From Cantharellus purpuraceus (lineage: Eukaryota; Basidiomycota; Agaricomycetes; Cantharellales; Hydnaceae): a DNA stretch of 64,000 nucleotides. A program made the translations under genes and the position numbers. Under the pieces are notes generated by a model that was not told the DNA's origin, searched no databases, and saw nothing but the letters and a program-made list of their open reading frames with translations. The stretch covers positions 1,488,001-1,552,000 of the forward strand of contig JALBUN010000009.1 in the NCBI GenBank assembly GCA_025174535.1, read 5' to 3'. Shown piece by piece: positions 1-9,788 of this stretch; within the stretch, counting starts at the first letter, position 1; every line of letters starts with the position of its first letter.

Positions 1-263
1 TCCTATATTCTTTCACGATTCTGTTGAACCATATACATTCCTTGGCATTTCACCTCTATATTGTAACATGGATGGAGGAGTCGAACGTGAGGTAGAATTT
101 CAGTTGCCATTGCCGACCTATCCTCCCACTTCAATCCAACTCAGGTTACATTGTGTCAGGCAAAGGGACTGAATACCCTTTGTGCTCAGGCGGACCTTGT
201 TTGTTGTATGGGGAGTACCAATGCAGCCCTCAGCCTGTACGGAGGCTATAGGACTGCTTATTA

Positions 264-2226
264 TTATTTTTGGTCCATCATGGCATTGGCGGCACAGCCC
301 TTTGCCTTTGCTGTGGATGAGGTTGCCTTGTTGCAATCCTTAGCTTGGTGGCCAGACTTTCTGCAGAACAGGCAGAGGTTGTTGTCCATGTGGCACTGGC
401 GTTCCTGCTGGGTAAGTTTGCCATCCTTCCCTAGCTTGGTGGAGAGGTCCGGAGTGCTCTTGTGAGCTCCAGAGTTATTGCTGGTGCCAGAGTTGTTATG
501 ACCGGAACCGGAAGTGGCACTGTTACCCATGTTTGACTTCTGGCCTTAGTTGGCAGTGGTCCTCTTATCGGACCCCTTGTTGGACTTTGGGGTCTTGTCC
601 GATGATTTGTCCGATTTGTTGTTAGCTGAATTTTCACAGGAGACCTCGGATTGACATTCCCAATAACAGGTGTCAATGGATTGGGTGAGCTTGTGAAGGT
701 TAACCAAAGTATCCAGCTTACCGATGCGTGATATCTTGTCCTTGATGTGGGATGGAAGACCAATGTAAAATTGGTGTCAGAGTGCAGCGTCGCCCCATTG
801 GACTTTTGGGGCTAGCTGCTGGAAACTCACAATGTATTTTGTGATTTTGTGATTTTCCTTCATCCAAAGTTGATCGAGTTCATTCTCGGCATCAGCCTCA
901 GGGTTGTAAGGACCAAAATTGGTCCGAGTTTTGGAGATGAAGTCAGAGTAGTCATCTGACCATATCAGGTCATCAGAGTCATCCATGAGTGCTGGCTCAA
1001 AGTAGTCCAGTGCGGTGCCCTTGAGATAGGACATGGCGAAGGTGACCTTTGCCCAATTGGATGTGAACACATCGGGGCAGTTGCAGAAATTCAACTGGCA
1101 TTACACCAAGAATGGCTGGAGCTTTCACAGATCGGAGCCATTGAATGGGTTGGGTGTCAAGAATTTATTCAAGTACTACTACGATCTATTGGAGTAAGAA
1201 GGGGGAGTTTTATGATAAGAAAAAGTTGTGAAAAGTTTGGGGATTCTTTTTGATTAAGGGATGAGGAGGAGGTGATTTTCGATTTTATTTTGTGAGCCAT
1301 CCTTTCATTCTACGGGGGTGGCTACTACTCAAAAAGGGAGGTATTATGATGATTTTCATTTGTCATAAACCTCAAATCAAATAGGTAAAAACTCCTTTCT
1401 CTATAAAAGGTTTTTCCTATGACATCACATATTATCAGTATCTGCATCATTTCTTTTATCATATGTTTCAATCTTACTAAAAGGCTTTTTTATCATGTGA
1501 TTGCCAAATTGTATATTAGCTACAACTGTGTATGAGTATCTATCATCAGATTCACTATTCTTAATCCCTTCCAAGCTGCAAACAAACAGTTTGTGTCAAC
1601 TTTCTGTCGTTCCTGGAATAACTCCTAAACGACCTATTCAATTTGAAAGCTTTTGCATATACTATTAGGATATTGCATCATCTATTACTATCTCAGATTA
1701 TGAACGATTTAGATCATTACATCCATTTCTATTAAGCAAACACTTTTTTGAAGTGTTGCTACTCCCATTTCTGCTCAAATATTTTGCAGAAGTCCCAGTT
1801 CTTAACCGAATATTCTGATATTTGGTAACATCACTCTACTAAACAACACCTCTCCATCGACTTTCATATATCTGCCTCCTTGCAGTAATTGTTCCTCTAT
1901 TCAAAATCTACTTCGCCACCATCCCTCACCTTCATTTCACGTTCACCTACATACACCTGCAATCTACCCCTCCCTCATCTTTTCCTAACATTGGGTTCTT
2001 GGACCTTGGTCTGGGACTTAGGAGCTTGTGGGTTATGGATGCTGCTGGTGAGCAGGGAGATGGCTTGCACCAGATTTGGAGAGAGCAGGATGTCATCTTC
2101 TTCATTGATGGCCTCTATATGGTCCATCAGTTATTCGACAACCTTGGGGATGGTGTCAATGCTGGGAGCAGGCACCTTGACAGTTCGTGTGCATTCGGAA
2201 TTGGCAGTGGATCATGGCATTGGTAG
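264..2226 (-). pseudogene. Ty3/gypsy gag remnant, interrupted by a solo LTR
   Basis: Minus-strand Gag pieces lie in order: N-terminal part 2226-1996, central capsid-like part 1149-777, and a basic Ser/Thr/Lys-rich tail with a CCHC zinc knuckle (CLFCRKSGHQAKDC, about 374-333). The piece reading ...TKVQEP stops exactly where a solo LTR starts and resumes on its far side with NPFNGSD, so one gag was split by that insertion. Gag would coat the element RNA in cytoplasmic particles. In-frame stops replace expected Arg (CGA) or Gln (CAA) codons, for example at the junctions near 777, 545, 1110 and 1125. To the left, 1-263 probably continues toward protease but is too degraded to read. The family call rests on the knuckle and the capsid-like segment. 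Confidence 0.75.
1155..1990 (+). repeat. Solo LTR (family L1), 836 bp, TSD TTGGG
   Basis: The unit starts TGTCAAGAA and ends CCTAACA, and is flanked by the perfect 5-bp repeat TTGGG (1150-1154 and 1991-1995). A TATA box (TATAAAAGG, about 1402-1410) on the plus strand sets the orientation. A second full copy lies at 28745-29553 with a different target repeat. No internal element sequence lies next to it, so it is a solo LTR left by LTR-LTR recombination. It sits inside the minus-strand gypsy gag. Confidence 0.88.
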
Positions 2227-2252
2227 GAGTGAGTATGGCAGTTTGAATATAC

Positions 2253-2435
2253 TGTTATGCACTAGGTCTGATTGGGGGTTGGAGATTGAGTCGGAGGTTT
2301 GGTTGGAGTCAGAGAAGGAGTCAGGGTACATTGTGGGGGTCAGAACGGACTTGGCTTCAGCTTATGTGCTGTGCCCTCACTAATACCGGTGTCCAAGATT
2401 TCAGAGATGGAAGTATAATCATAGGAGCCAACAGA
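2253..2435 (+). repeat. Truncated copy of LTR family L4
   Basis: Starts TGTTATGCACTAGGTC and follows the L4 family (complete at 44146-44683) for about 180 bp, including the stretch TTGGCTTCAGCTTATGTGCT. It then breaks off before the middle of the family sequence. The abrupt 3' end abuts the gypsy protease fragment. Confidence 0.7.
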
Positions 2436-2443
2436 AGTCGACA

Positions 2444-3194
2444 GTGCAACCAGATAGACCATGCATAGACAATAAAACAATCTCTGGGTATTGGGAGATT
2501 GGTGGAACACTAGCTCACTGTCTATTAGACAGTGGGAGCAAGGGGATAATGATATCCCCTGAATTCACACGTGCAACAGGTATGAAAACCTTCATGCTAG
2601 AGCAACCCATTGCACTGCAATTAGCACGCATTGGGAGCAGGAGTACCATAAAGTTTGGTAGTCAGGACATTGAAGAATATTTCAATGTCACCAACATTGA
2701 GTATTATAATGTAATACTCGGTACCCCATTCCTACAAAAGCTAGGAATATGCCTGGACTTTAATGGCCCAGGCTGAATCATGATGGGGACTGAAGAAGTC
2801 TCCACCAATGAAGAGCATAATACTGATGCTCTTCATACCTCATCACAGGGTATAAACTCAATACAAAGAAGGAGTATTGGCATGAATAAATGACACCAAG
2901 GGGGTAACTCTAAACATGAGCTACCCACAATGCAGTCCTTCCCAAAAGAAGGACTAGACTCAGTAAAGGACCCCCTGATGGAGGATCCGAATAAGAGCAT
3001 GAGGTGAATAGCTTCATCTCATGGAAGATCAACCACCTACATGGCTGATCAGATCCCTCAGTTGAGGGATCAATGGAAAGAAAAGTATGCTGACCTATTT
3101 GGCAGCATACCCTTAGAACTTCCCCCATTTAGGGAAGTTAACCATGAGATTAATCTCATGGATCCTGACAAGCAAATACATTATCACTTGCCTA
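2444..3194 (+). pseudogene. Ty3/gypsy protease and RT N-terminal fragment
   Basis: The first 110 residues contain a retropepsin active-site motif (HCLLDSGSKG) and the flap-distal motif VILGTPFLQKLG. A second in-phase block from 3041 (LRDQWKEKYADLFGSIPLEL to YHLPK) matches the linker that precedes gypsy reverse transcriptase. Protease would mature Gag-Pol. Stops at about 2775 and 2890-3010 break the frame. Coding similarity ends where element U1 begins at 3195, so the DNA element probably inserted in the RT region. The integrase fragment at 20067-21228 may come from the same or a sibling gypsy element. Confidence 0.72.
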
Positions 3195-3736
3195 AGACAC
3201 TTGTTTGGAATCATGTCAGTATACAATATTCTGATGTATATGAGATATACATCAGTTTCAATGATACATAAAGCCAGGGAGTTACAATTTGGATATCTTA
3301 AAAGATTTTGGATGTGTGAAATTTTCATAAATATAAACATATATTCTATATTTTAATAAACTTTAAAAGATAAGATATTTGGTTGAGATGAACATAATCA
3401 TTTACATGGATATAATTGGTATTATATAGGATATTTAGATATACAAATACTAGGTGGGATTAAAGATAGTTCAAATTATGTTACAAGTATTGTATAAGAA
3501 AGAATCAATGATATTTGGATGTTCCCTCAAGAGAGTTGCCACCACTAAATCAGGAAAAAAACAATTATTTTTGAGAATTATGCCAAAATATCACAATATG
3601 TTTTAATCTAGTATATTGTGTAAAATTTGAGAATCATGTTGAAATATGAAAATAAGTTTGAATTGAAGTGTATTGTATAAAATTTGAGGAAAATGGGTTG
3701 TATATACGTATTTGTTGTATTTCTGAACAAGCGTCT
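3195..3736 (+). repeat. U1: 542-bp terminal unit with its own inverted ends
   Basis: Left end AGACACTTGTTTGGAA and right end TTCTGAACAAGCGTCT form imperfect 16-bp terminal inverted repeats (consensus AGACGCTTGTTCRGAA). TA flanks each side (3193-3194, 3737-3738), which fits a TA target duplication. It lacks about 24 bp present in U2-U4 near 3418. A 10-bp stem (CTGATGTATA / TATACATCAG, 5-nt loop) lies at 3231-3255. It resembles a MITE. Confidence 0.8.
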
Positions 3737-4274
3737 TAGGAAAGTCTTGGAAACAAACACCTTTAATGCAGTGAAGCTATTTTTAAAACAAAGTAACTTA
3801 GTTAGGGCATAGTGGTAGATAATCTTGTTCTAACATAAGACTGTATGACTATCCCTCATACTTTAGGGTGCAATACCATCAGATTTTCCATCCAAAGTGG
3901 TGGAAAATAATGATCCTGCTCCATACTAGTATATAACTCTGTTAATTTCTGTTCCAGAAGTGTGCCATCAGTACATCTGTATAAAGTCAGTGATTGGAAC
4001 CTTGATATTTATAAAGGAACTTACCTCAGAAACAAATCATGGAGGGATCCTATCCGAGATATATACCAATCATTAACTCTTCTATCAAACTCTATCTTGC
4101 ATTGAAGCATAAAAGAGAGCATCTTCATAATGCTTATAACATAAAAACATAATAATCATTTTATTAAGAAAGCAAGATGTATATATCTACTGCCTATACA
4201 AAATATCAAATGTTCAGAAAAAATGATTATTATGTTTTTTCATTTCTGTTTTATAAGCAGAGAGGGATTTGAAA
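3737..4274. other. Body 5' non-coding region, copy 1
   Basis: No ORF worth calling. The body begins TAGGAAAGTCTTGG. The only strong structure is the 20-bp perfect inverted repeat listed separately. AT-rich throughout; presumably promoter and leader of the coiled-coil gene. Confidence 0.5.
4143..4239. promoter_or_regulatory. 20-bp perfect inverted repeat upstream of coiled-coil gene (copy 1)
   Basis: AAAAACATAATAATCATTTT (4143-4162) and its exact complement (4220-4239) enclose 57 nt. The second arm ends 35 nt before the ATG at 4275. The pair is conserved in copy 2. It could be a cruciform, a dimeric protein-binding site or the ends of a tiny MITE; the position suggests a cis-regulatory role (inference). 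Confidence 0.5.
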
Positions 4275-5293
4275 ATGCCACAAATCTTTGAAGATATAAA
4301 AGCAATCAAAGGCTGGATAAGTGACAATGATGCACTGATAAAAGCTATGGCAAGTCAAATGGAAGTAAAAGATGAATTAATATCTGATCTTATAAATGTC
4401 AAGTCTTGGATGAGTGAAAAGGATAGGCAGATCACTATGCTTGAACAACAGGTTAATTCCCAGAGTCAGGAAATTCAGGTGCTTAAGAAACAGGTTGAGG
4501 AAAAAATACAATTATAACTACTTTGACAGACAGGAAAGAGAATTTAGATGAATGGATGAGTGAAATGAATGATATTGTATCAGGATTTGGAACAGATATT
4601 CATAAACTTCAGAGACAGGTTAATAGGTGTGTTGCCACAATATCAGACCATGGAACAGATATTCATCAACAGGTCAATACACATAATGCAGAGAATCTTA
4701 TATTGGACCATAGAACAGATATTCATAAACTTCAGAAACAGGTTAATAGATGTATTGCAACAATATCAGACATTGTGGAATGGAAATCTGAAGTGCATGA
4801 GTGGATTGTAGAAACAGATGATACTGTAGTGGAACTTGGAACAGACATTAATAAACTTCAGAAACAGGGTGATAAATATAAAGCAATAATATCTGAGATT
4901 GTTGACTGGAAATTTGATATGAATCACTGGGCTGGAAAACAAGAACAGGAGGTAACAAGGTTACAGGAAAATGGTACCAGAAAGGTGACATTTAAGATAG
5001 TGAAAAGAGGTGTAGACTATATACTTATAGACTCAGATCAGTCTTGTAGACTAAATAGAATGGAATTATTCATAAATGGTGAGCCTAGAAAACTATCTAC
5101 AATATATACTAGGAAGAATGAAATGTCATCATATGACGTAGATGGTAATAGGATTAATTTTCAAACATGGAAGCAAGGAATGACTCAAGGTTCAAGGCAT
5201 CAAGAAAAAAGGTCTAAGGAACGATCTGATTCAGACTCTGATCAATCTCAAATTCCTAGTTCAAGAAAAAGATGTAGAGGGAGAACCCAGTAA
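4275..5293 (+). pseudogene. Coiled-coil cargo protein, copy 1 (one frameshift)
   Basis: The same protein is intact in copy 2 (355 aa). Residues 1-80 are a heptad-rich coil (KQVEEK region). Next comes a repeated module built on GTDIHKLQ and QVNRCVATISD with Trp-containing spacers (VEWKSEVHEW, VDWKFDMNHW). A compact domain follows (VTFKIVKRGVDYILIDSD). The tail is Ser/Arg/Glu-rich and basic. Here the run after GTTGAGG has six A where copy 2 has seven, which shifts the frame near 4503, and ORF2 resumes at 4523. ATG 4275 is used in preference to an upstream TTG. Function unknown; the basic tail suggests nucleic-acid binding (inference). Confidence 0.7.
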
Positions 5294-5685
5294 TGTAAGC
5301 CTCCGAAGACGCAGGATACAAGGCATTCCATGCTTCTGACAAGGTGACCTTCCATCCGACGTCATTATCATGATATGATCATATCCAATCGGCTGGTACA
5401 CCTATTTAGCTATGCGGCAAAGAATTTGGAATGAAAGACTGGCAAGATAGGAAACAAGGAACTGGTAGAAGAATGATAGATGAAAGGACAGGGAATTCTG
5501 TATGGGACTTTGTTGTAGTATTCAGAACGAGTGCATGCATCTGGCTATTGACAACTTTAGAAAATATATATAATTCAATTTATAAATATTAGATAAAAAT
5601 ATGGATGTTTACTATAACATTCTGCTCTTCAGAACTATCTAGTAAAAAATGAAATAAATTTTATATATCCTTCTTTATTGACATC
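5294..5685. other. Intergenic stretch of the body, copy 1
   Basis: About 390 bp between the coiled-coil and the PD-(D/E)XK-like ORFs. No coding signal or repeat is seen. It contains GGTGACC near 5342, the place where copy 2 carries a 0.74 kb insertion. Confidence 0.5.
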
Positions 5686-6456
5686 ATGGGTAAAGATAAG
5701 AAGTGCAATGATTGGAGTTCTTGTGATCTTTGGGATTATGGTATAATGGTTGACACACAATGGACTAAACAGTTTTTTGAGACAGATTTTAGAGATATTA
5801 CTTTAGATATTGATGATGAGATCCTCAGTTTTGATTACAAAAAAGATGATGTGAAATGTTTAAAGGAGTCTTCAAGAAAATTTTTTACATACTTAGATAG
5901 ATCTACTAGAGTCAGGGAAGGATCTACGTTGGTTAATGATTTTACCAGAGAAGTGCTCTTTCTCATGAAATATGACAAGGATGAAAGATTAATCATCACT
6001 CATAATAAAATCCCTATGAATGTGAGGGGAAATATAACAAGAAATGTTATAGAGATGTGTGTTATAAAAAATGATAATGAGATACTGTTTTTTACACATG
6101 AGAACACAAATCAGATAAATCCAGAACCGCAGATTATAGCAAGAGCTATAGCAGTTTTTCAATTGAATAACAAGATTAGGAAGAATAAGGGAAAAAGTGC
6201 TTTAGAGGAAATGACAATACCTTGCATTCAAACATCGAGAAAAGTCCCCCAGTTTTACCTAGTAACTGTTACAAGAGAGCTTGATCATGCTATCACAGAA
6301 GGGTTGTTTTCAGAAGTGATAACAAATGTAGGGTGTTGTTTCCCTGTAACAGTAACAGGTATGAAACATATTAATAGTAGAAAGAATGTTCTACAGTGTT
6401 TTGAAGCATTTAAGAAGTTTGTAGATATACTTGATAGGAAATTAGATGAGAAATAA
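5686..6456 (+). CDS. Unknown 256-aa cargo protein, possible PD-(D/E)XK-like fold
   Basis: Open from ATG to stop. The second half reads FTREVLFLMKYDKDERLII, then MCVIKNDNEILFFTHENTN, EPQIIARAIAVFQLNNKIR and VPQFYLVTVTRELDHAI. That order (a strand with acidic residue, a Gln-rich helix, then a PxFY strand) resembles fungal hypothetical proteins I associate with restriction-endonuclease-like folds, in which the acidic-X-Lys signature would fall near THENTN. Here the Lys is absent, so the domain may be inactive or the comparison wrong. It has the same strand as the coiled-coil gene and lies 392 bp downstream. Copy 2 has a ~280-bp deletion in this gene. Confidence 0.5.
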   Translation: MGKDKKCNDWSSCDLWDYGIMVDTQWTKQFFETDFRDITLDIDDEILSFDYKKDDVKCLKESSRKFFTYLDRSTRVREGSTLVNDFTREVLFLMKYDKDERLIITHNKIPMNVRGNITRNVIEMCVIKNDNEILFFTHENTNQINPEPQIIARAIAVFQLNNKIRKNKGKSALEEMTIPCIQTSRKVPQFYLVTVTRELDHAITEGLFSEVITNVGCCFPVTVTGMKHINSRKNVLQCFEAFKKFVDILDRKLDEK

Positions 6457-6494
6457 TGAGTTTTTAAAATTAATATATAATAACCAGAGACACC

Positions 6495-6674
6495 ATGTTG
6501 AATATACCTGAGATTGGTGATAAGGTATCATTTATCAATGCAAGAACACAAATGACAGTGACAGGTATTGTTACATTAGTAACTGGCACTTTGTCAGATG
6601 ACACTTTGCTAATAACTGTTACTTATGATGACAATGAGATTCAGCTACCACTACGTGCACTACAACAAGTATAA
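6495..6674 (+). CDS. Small 59-aa ORF, conserved in both copies
   Basis: Reads from MLNIPEIGDKVSF to LPLRALQQV. It is hydrophobic/acidic with the VTGIVTLVTGTLSDDTLLI stretch typical of a small beta-rich domain. It is intact in both elements with one visible substitution near the C-terminus, and starts 38 bp after the preceding ORF on the same strand. Conservation and a GDKVSF start like small SH3/Tudor-type barrels suggest a real gene; function unknown. Confidence 0.5.
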   Translation: MLNIPEIGDKVSFINARTQMTVTGIVTLVTGTLSDDTLLITVTYDDNEIQLPLRALQQV

Positions 6675-6725
6675 GATAAATCAGATAAGTGAATATGCAA
6701 TATTTTTATTCACTCAAATGAAGGC

Positions 6726-6949
6726 ATGTGTGGTGATAGTGAAAAAATTCAAATTACTTGGAAGTGCAATCATATAACTACTACATCTGTAGTTACAGAT
6801 TGTAAGGATATTAAATGTCCTAAGAGCTCTGAACATTCAAAAATACTCATCATGATACTAATGGTACTTATTGTTGTGTGAACAAAAGTTCAAATCTTGA
6901 AATTATCCAAGTGAAAATAGATGAAAAATGTTGTGAGTGTAGAAACTAG
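6726..6949 (+). pseudogene. Small Cys-rich ORF, copy 1 (frameshifted)
   Basis: In copy 2 this encodes 74 aa with eight or more Cys (starting MCGDSEKIQITWKC and ending DEKCCECRN), in pairs and CxxC-like spacing that could bind zinc. In copy 1 the run in CATTCAAAAATAC has one A fewer, so the frame breaks near 6840. It converges with the minus-strand 216-aa gene, with only 18 bp between the two stops. Confidence 0.45.
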
Positions 6950-6967
6950 GACTTTTAAATCAACTCC

Positions 6968-7618
6968 TTATGAGGATTCTTTGAACATCTGATTTCTTAT
7001 ACTTTGGAATATAATGTCAATAGCATTAGAACACTCTTCAAACTGAGCTTCTATGCTGTATCCAGAGGAAGGATATACAACAATTGAAACACCCTGATTG
7101 TTATTGGTGGTTTCATATAATTTTAACCTACCATCCTTAGTTATGATCATACCATAGATTGTGATTTTACTTTTCTTGAAAACTCTCTGCTGTTGTTTCA
7201 ATGCAACAACCATTGATGTAACCAAATTGTTATACACATCACAGTTCTTACAAGTTTCCCCAGCAATAGAAATATCACACTTCTTTCCAGTTTCTCTAGC
7301 AATAGAAATATTACAACTAGGCAGATTATCCTGTTGCATGGTTTGCAGACTTGACATACAATGATTTTGTTGAATCCAGGTTGAATTACTTATTTCATTG
7401 CCCTTTTCAATCATCTTATTGTACAGTGCTTCTGGTGTTTTATCTCTTTCCTGAGAAACCAATCCAGCTGGAAAGAAGTCCTTTGGGGGATTTCTTAATC
7501 TGAATTTTATGTAGATGGTGTCAGAGTCTATATACAAAGGATTTTCATCATCCTCTGGTTCTTTTCTAACAAAGACAGTAGATATTTTATGAACAACTTG
7601 CTTAGAGACAGACAACAT
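6968..7618 (-). CDS. Unknown 216-aa cargo protein on the opposite strand
   Basis: Intact and the same length in both element copies, with a few substitutions (for example residue 10 H/R and 53 L/S), so probably under constraint. The N-terminal third has a strand-rich segment ending in FRLRNPPKDFFPAG. The middle has a CDISIAGETCKNCD Cys cluster. The C-terminal half (ITIYGMIITKDGRLKLYETT to YSIEAQFEECSNAIDIIFQS) looks like a compact alpha/beta domain. No membrane segment or known motif was recognised. It is the only body gene on this strand; its start lies 96 bp from the transposase start, so the two share a divergent promoter region. Confidence 0.6.
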   Translation of the reverse strand: MLSVSKQVVHKISTVFVRKEPEDDENPLYIDSDTIYIKFRLRNPPKDFFPAGLVSQERDKTPEALYNKMIEKGNEISNSTWIQQNHCMSSLQTMQQDNLPSCNISIARETGKKCDISIAGETCKNCDVYNNLVTSMVVALKQQQRVFKKSKITIYGMIITKDGRLKLYETTNNNQGVSIVVYPSSGYSIEAQFEECSNAIDIIFQSIRNQMFKESS

Positions 7619-7714
7619 AGCTTTATAGAATAAATATTATTTAATTTAAAATTCAATTATCAAAAAAATGAACATATTTTTGTTTTACTGTAATATAAGA
7701 GTATCTTAGTCAAA

Positions 7715-9166
7715 ATGCCCTCAGACCAGCAAAAACGCACAAAGGAGCAAAAAGAGAAAGAGCTTAAGCAACTTAAAATGTGGAATGATCAAAGGGACAG
7801 AGCATATAATAAGTTGATGGACAATCATTGGAATTTTCTATACACAAAGTGGCCTGTCTTAGAACACAAAAAATATCATAGAACAAAACTAAAAGATATG
7901 AATGACATGGATGATGTAAAAAAAGTAGTATATAACAAGCTTGGACCAATACCAGTATTTTTCTTTCTTGTGGTATTGTTTTCAGTTGAAGAACATTCTA
8001 CACCTTATAGAGAGATAGAAAAAGGCTTGTTAGTACTATATCATCTACTCAAAGGTCCTACTTATGAAGAAATAGGAAATTTCATGCCATCAAGTAGCTT
8101 TTATGATGTTCATAAGGAATTTTATGGTCGTCTGCATCATCTTAACTTTGATCTAGATAAACAAGTTACTGATTCACTGCGTACAATGTTCTCAAATATA
8201 ATAATAAGGATATTATCAGCTCTTATAAAGAATCCTCCAAAAATGGAATCAGTGACATTACTTCTTGATGGTCATGATACAAGAGGAATTTTGATTGGAT
8301 CGGCATCTGAAGAGGGGTACTCATATAAATTTAAAAAGGCAGGATTTCGTACTCAAGTATGCATTGACATTAATCAAATGGTTCTATTCACCTCACCTTC
8401 ATTGGCATGTAAACTAAATCCTGATGCAAAAATGTTTGTAGAGATGGCTGTATGGAATAAAATAGATAAGAATGATCAGATAGGCTTTGATGGAGCTTAT
8501 CCATCTGCTATTCCAGAAGTAGTAAAGGCAAGTATATTAAAGCCTAAGAACTTCTTTTATCCTTTTCGGAAGCCAAAAATGTTGAACTTAAACCTGAAGA
8601 AAAGATTTTTAATAAGAAGTTTGGTGCCTTTCGTTCAACAGTAGAAGCATTCTTTGGAGGGTTTGCAATATTGTTTGAAAAATTTGATAATAAGAGATCT
8701 ATTAGAACTACAAATCCTGCTGTCTTTAATCTGGAATTAAAGGTAGCATGTCTATTATGGAATATTAAGAAATTTGTAGAACTACGTAAGATCAAACCAT
8801 CCCCTTATCATGAAAAATGGTGTGAACAATATTTTGATTACCCTGAGGAAGAGGACCCAGATATTGAGCCACCCAGATCATTACTGGAAAGAGCAGAAGA
8901 TGTTGACAAGATGACTCTATCTCAACAACGACTATTAGAAAGATGTGAGTATGATGTGGAGATGCATTATGAGACTGAAAATGAAGTAGAACAAATAATA
9001 AGGCAAAGAAAAAGGAAAGTACGTAGAATATTTAGTTAAATGGAAATGTTATGCAGAGAAAACTTGGGAAGCAACATCAAGCTTTAAATCTACAGAATGT
9101 ATTAAAGAGTATTGGAAAGACAATAGTAATAGTATTATTGTATACCTATGCTACATTCAACTGTAA
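7715..9166 (+). pseudogene. IS5/Harbinger-like DDE transposase with C-terminal chromodomain, copy 1
   Basis: A Lys/Glu-rich N-terminus is followed by an HTH-like segment (LKGPTYEEIGNFMPSSSFYD). Then comes a DDE core: first Asp in LLLDGHDTRG (residue 185), second Asp in IGFDGAYPSAIPEV (about 259), and Glu in FRSTVEAFFGGFAIL beyond a frameshift. That layout matches the IS5/PIF-Harbinger clan. The frame breaks near 8575 (five A instead of six). A second shift, shared with copy 2, lies at AAAGAAAAAGGAAAG (about 9005). Past it the +1 frame reads a chromodomain: VEQII, then YVEYLVKWKCYAEKTWEA, ending at 9166. It presumably acts on the element ends, with the chromodomain guiding insertion (inference). 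Confidence 0.78.
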
Positions 9167-9221
9167 ATTTTTTTCCCAGAATAAAATTGAATATTTGTAT
9201 GTTTTATACTTATAGGTATCT

Positions 9222-9719
9222 ATGGAGACTGATCCATTACTGAAACAGCGTCTCAATCAACAGTTTTACCAAAAGCCTTTTCACAGCAATCCACACCGGC
9301 TAGCTAATTGTACAACGTGTGACTGGTACCCCTTTGGGCAGTATCTGGACCGTTCATATGCTGAAGGTGAAGTGTTCCAGCTTTCAAAGTATCCTCATAT
9401 CAAATATGTATTTCTTGGTCTACAACCTGATAAAATAGGCTATAATGAAAGTGATCCTATTTTTGTAGCAGAATTTGTAGGTTTTCTGAATAAAACCAAC
9501 AGATTTGTAAGTGGTTCTGATCCAACCTCTGGATATGCACACATTATAACCACACATGTGAATCAGGCATTTGTTAGACAGCCAGGCCCAGATATAAATA
9601 GGCAGAAACTATATCTTGGCCGTACAGTGCACATGATCTACATAACTAGTATTGGTATACTATTGGCTTTGCTGTGTTGGACAGTGTCCAGACATACCAA
9701 TGAAGATAAGAATTCATAA
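9222..9719 (+). CDS. Unknown 165-aa protein with C-terminal membrane segment, copy 1
   Basis: Intact in both copies with one substitution seen (V/A near residue 87). Starts METDPLLKQRLNQQFYQ. The N-terminal half has CTTCDW (a CxxC) and aromatic-rich strands. Residues about 138-158 (MIYITSIGILLALLCW) form one hydrophobic helix followed by a short basic/polar tail, a tail-anchor-like topology. No signal peptide. It is the last gene of the body, 55 bp after the chromodomain stop and 69 bp before U2. Function unknown; a membrane protein as transposon cargo is unusual. Confidence 0.6.
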   Translation: METDPLLKQRLNQQFYQKPFHSNPHRLANCTTCDWYPFGQYLDRSYAEGEVFQLSKYPHIKYVFLGLQPDKIGYNESDPIFVAEFVGFLNKTNRFVSGSDPTSGYAHIITTHVNQAFVRQPGPDINRQKLYLGRTVHMIYITSIGILLALLCWTVSRHTNEDKNS

Positions 9720-9788
9720 TGGCATGTCTAAGAAAGAAGCTTGTTGATGATATAAGGTGATGATTTTTGTTTTTAAAATGACCTCCCT

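Noticed and set aside
9005..9060. A 17-nt intron (GTACGT...TTTAG) joining transposase to chromodomain
   Set aside because: Removing it leaves the wrong frame (LNGNVM); only a +1 shift reads the chromodomain.
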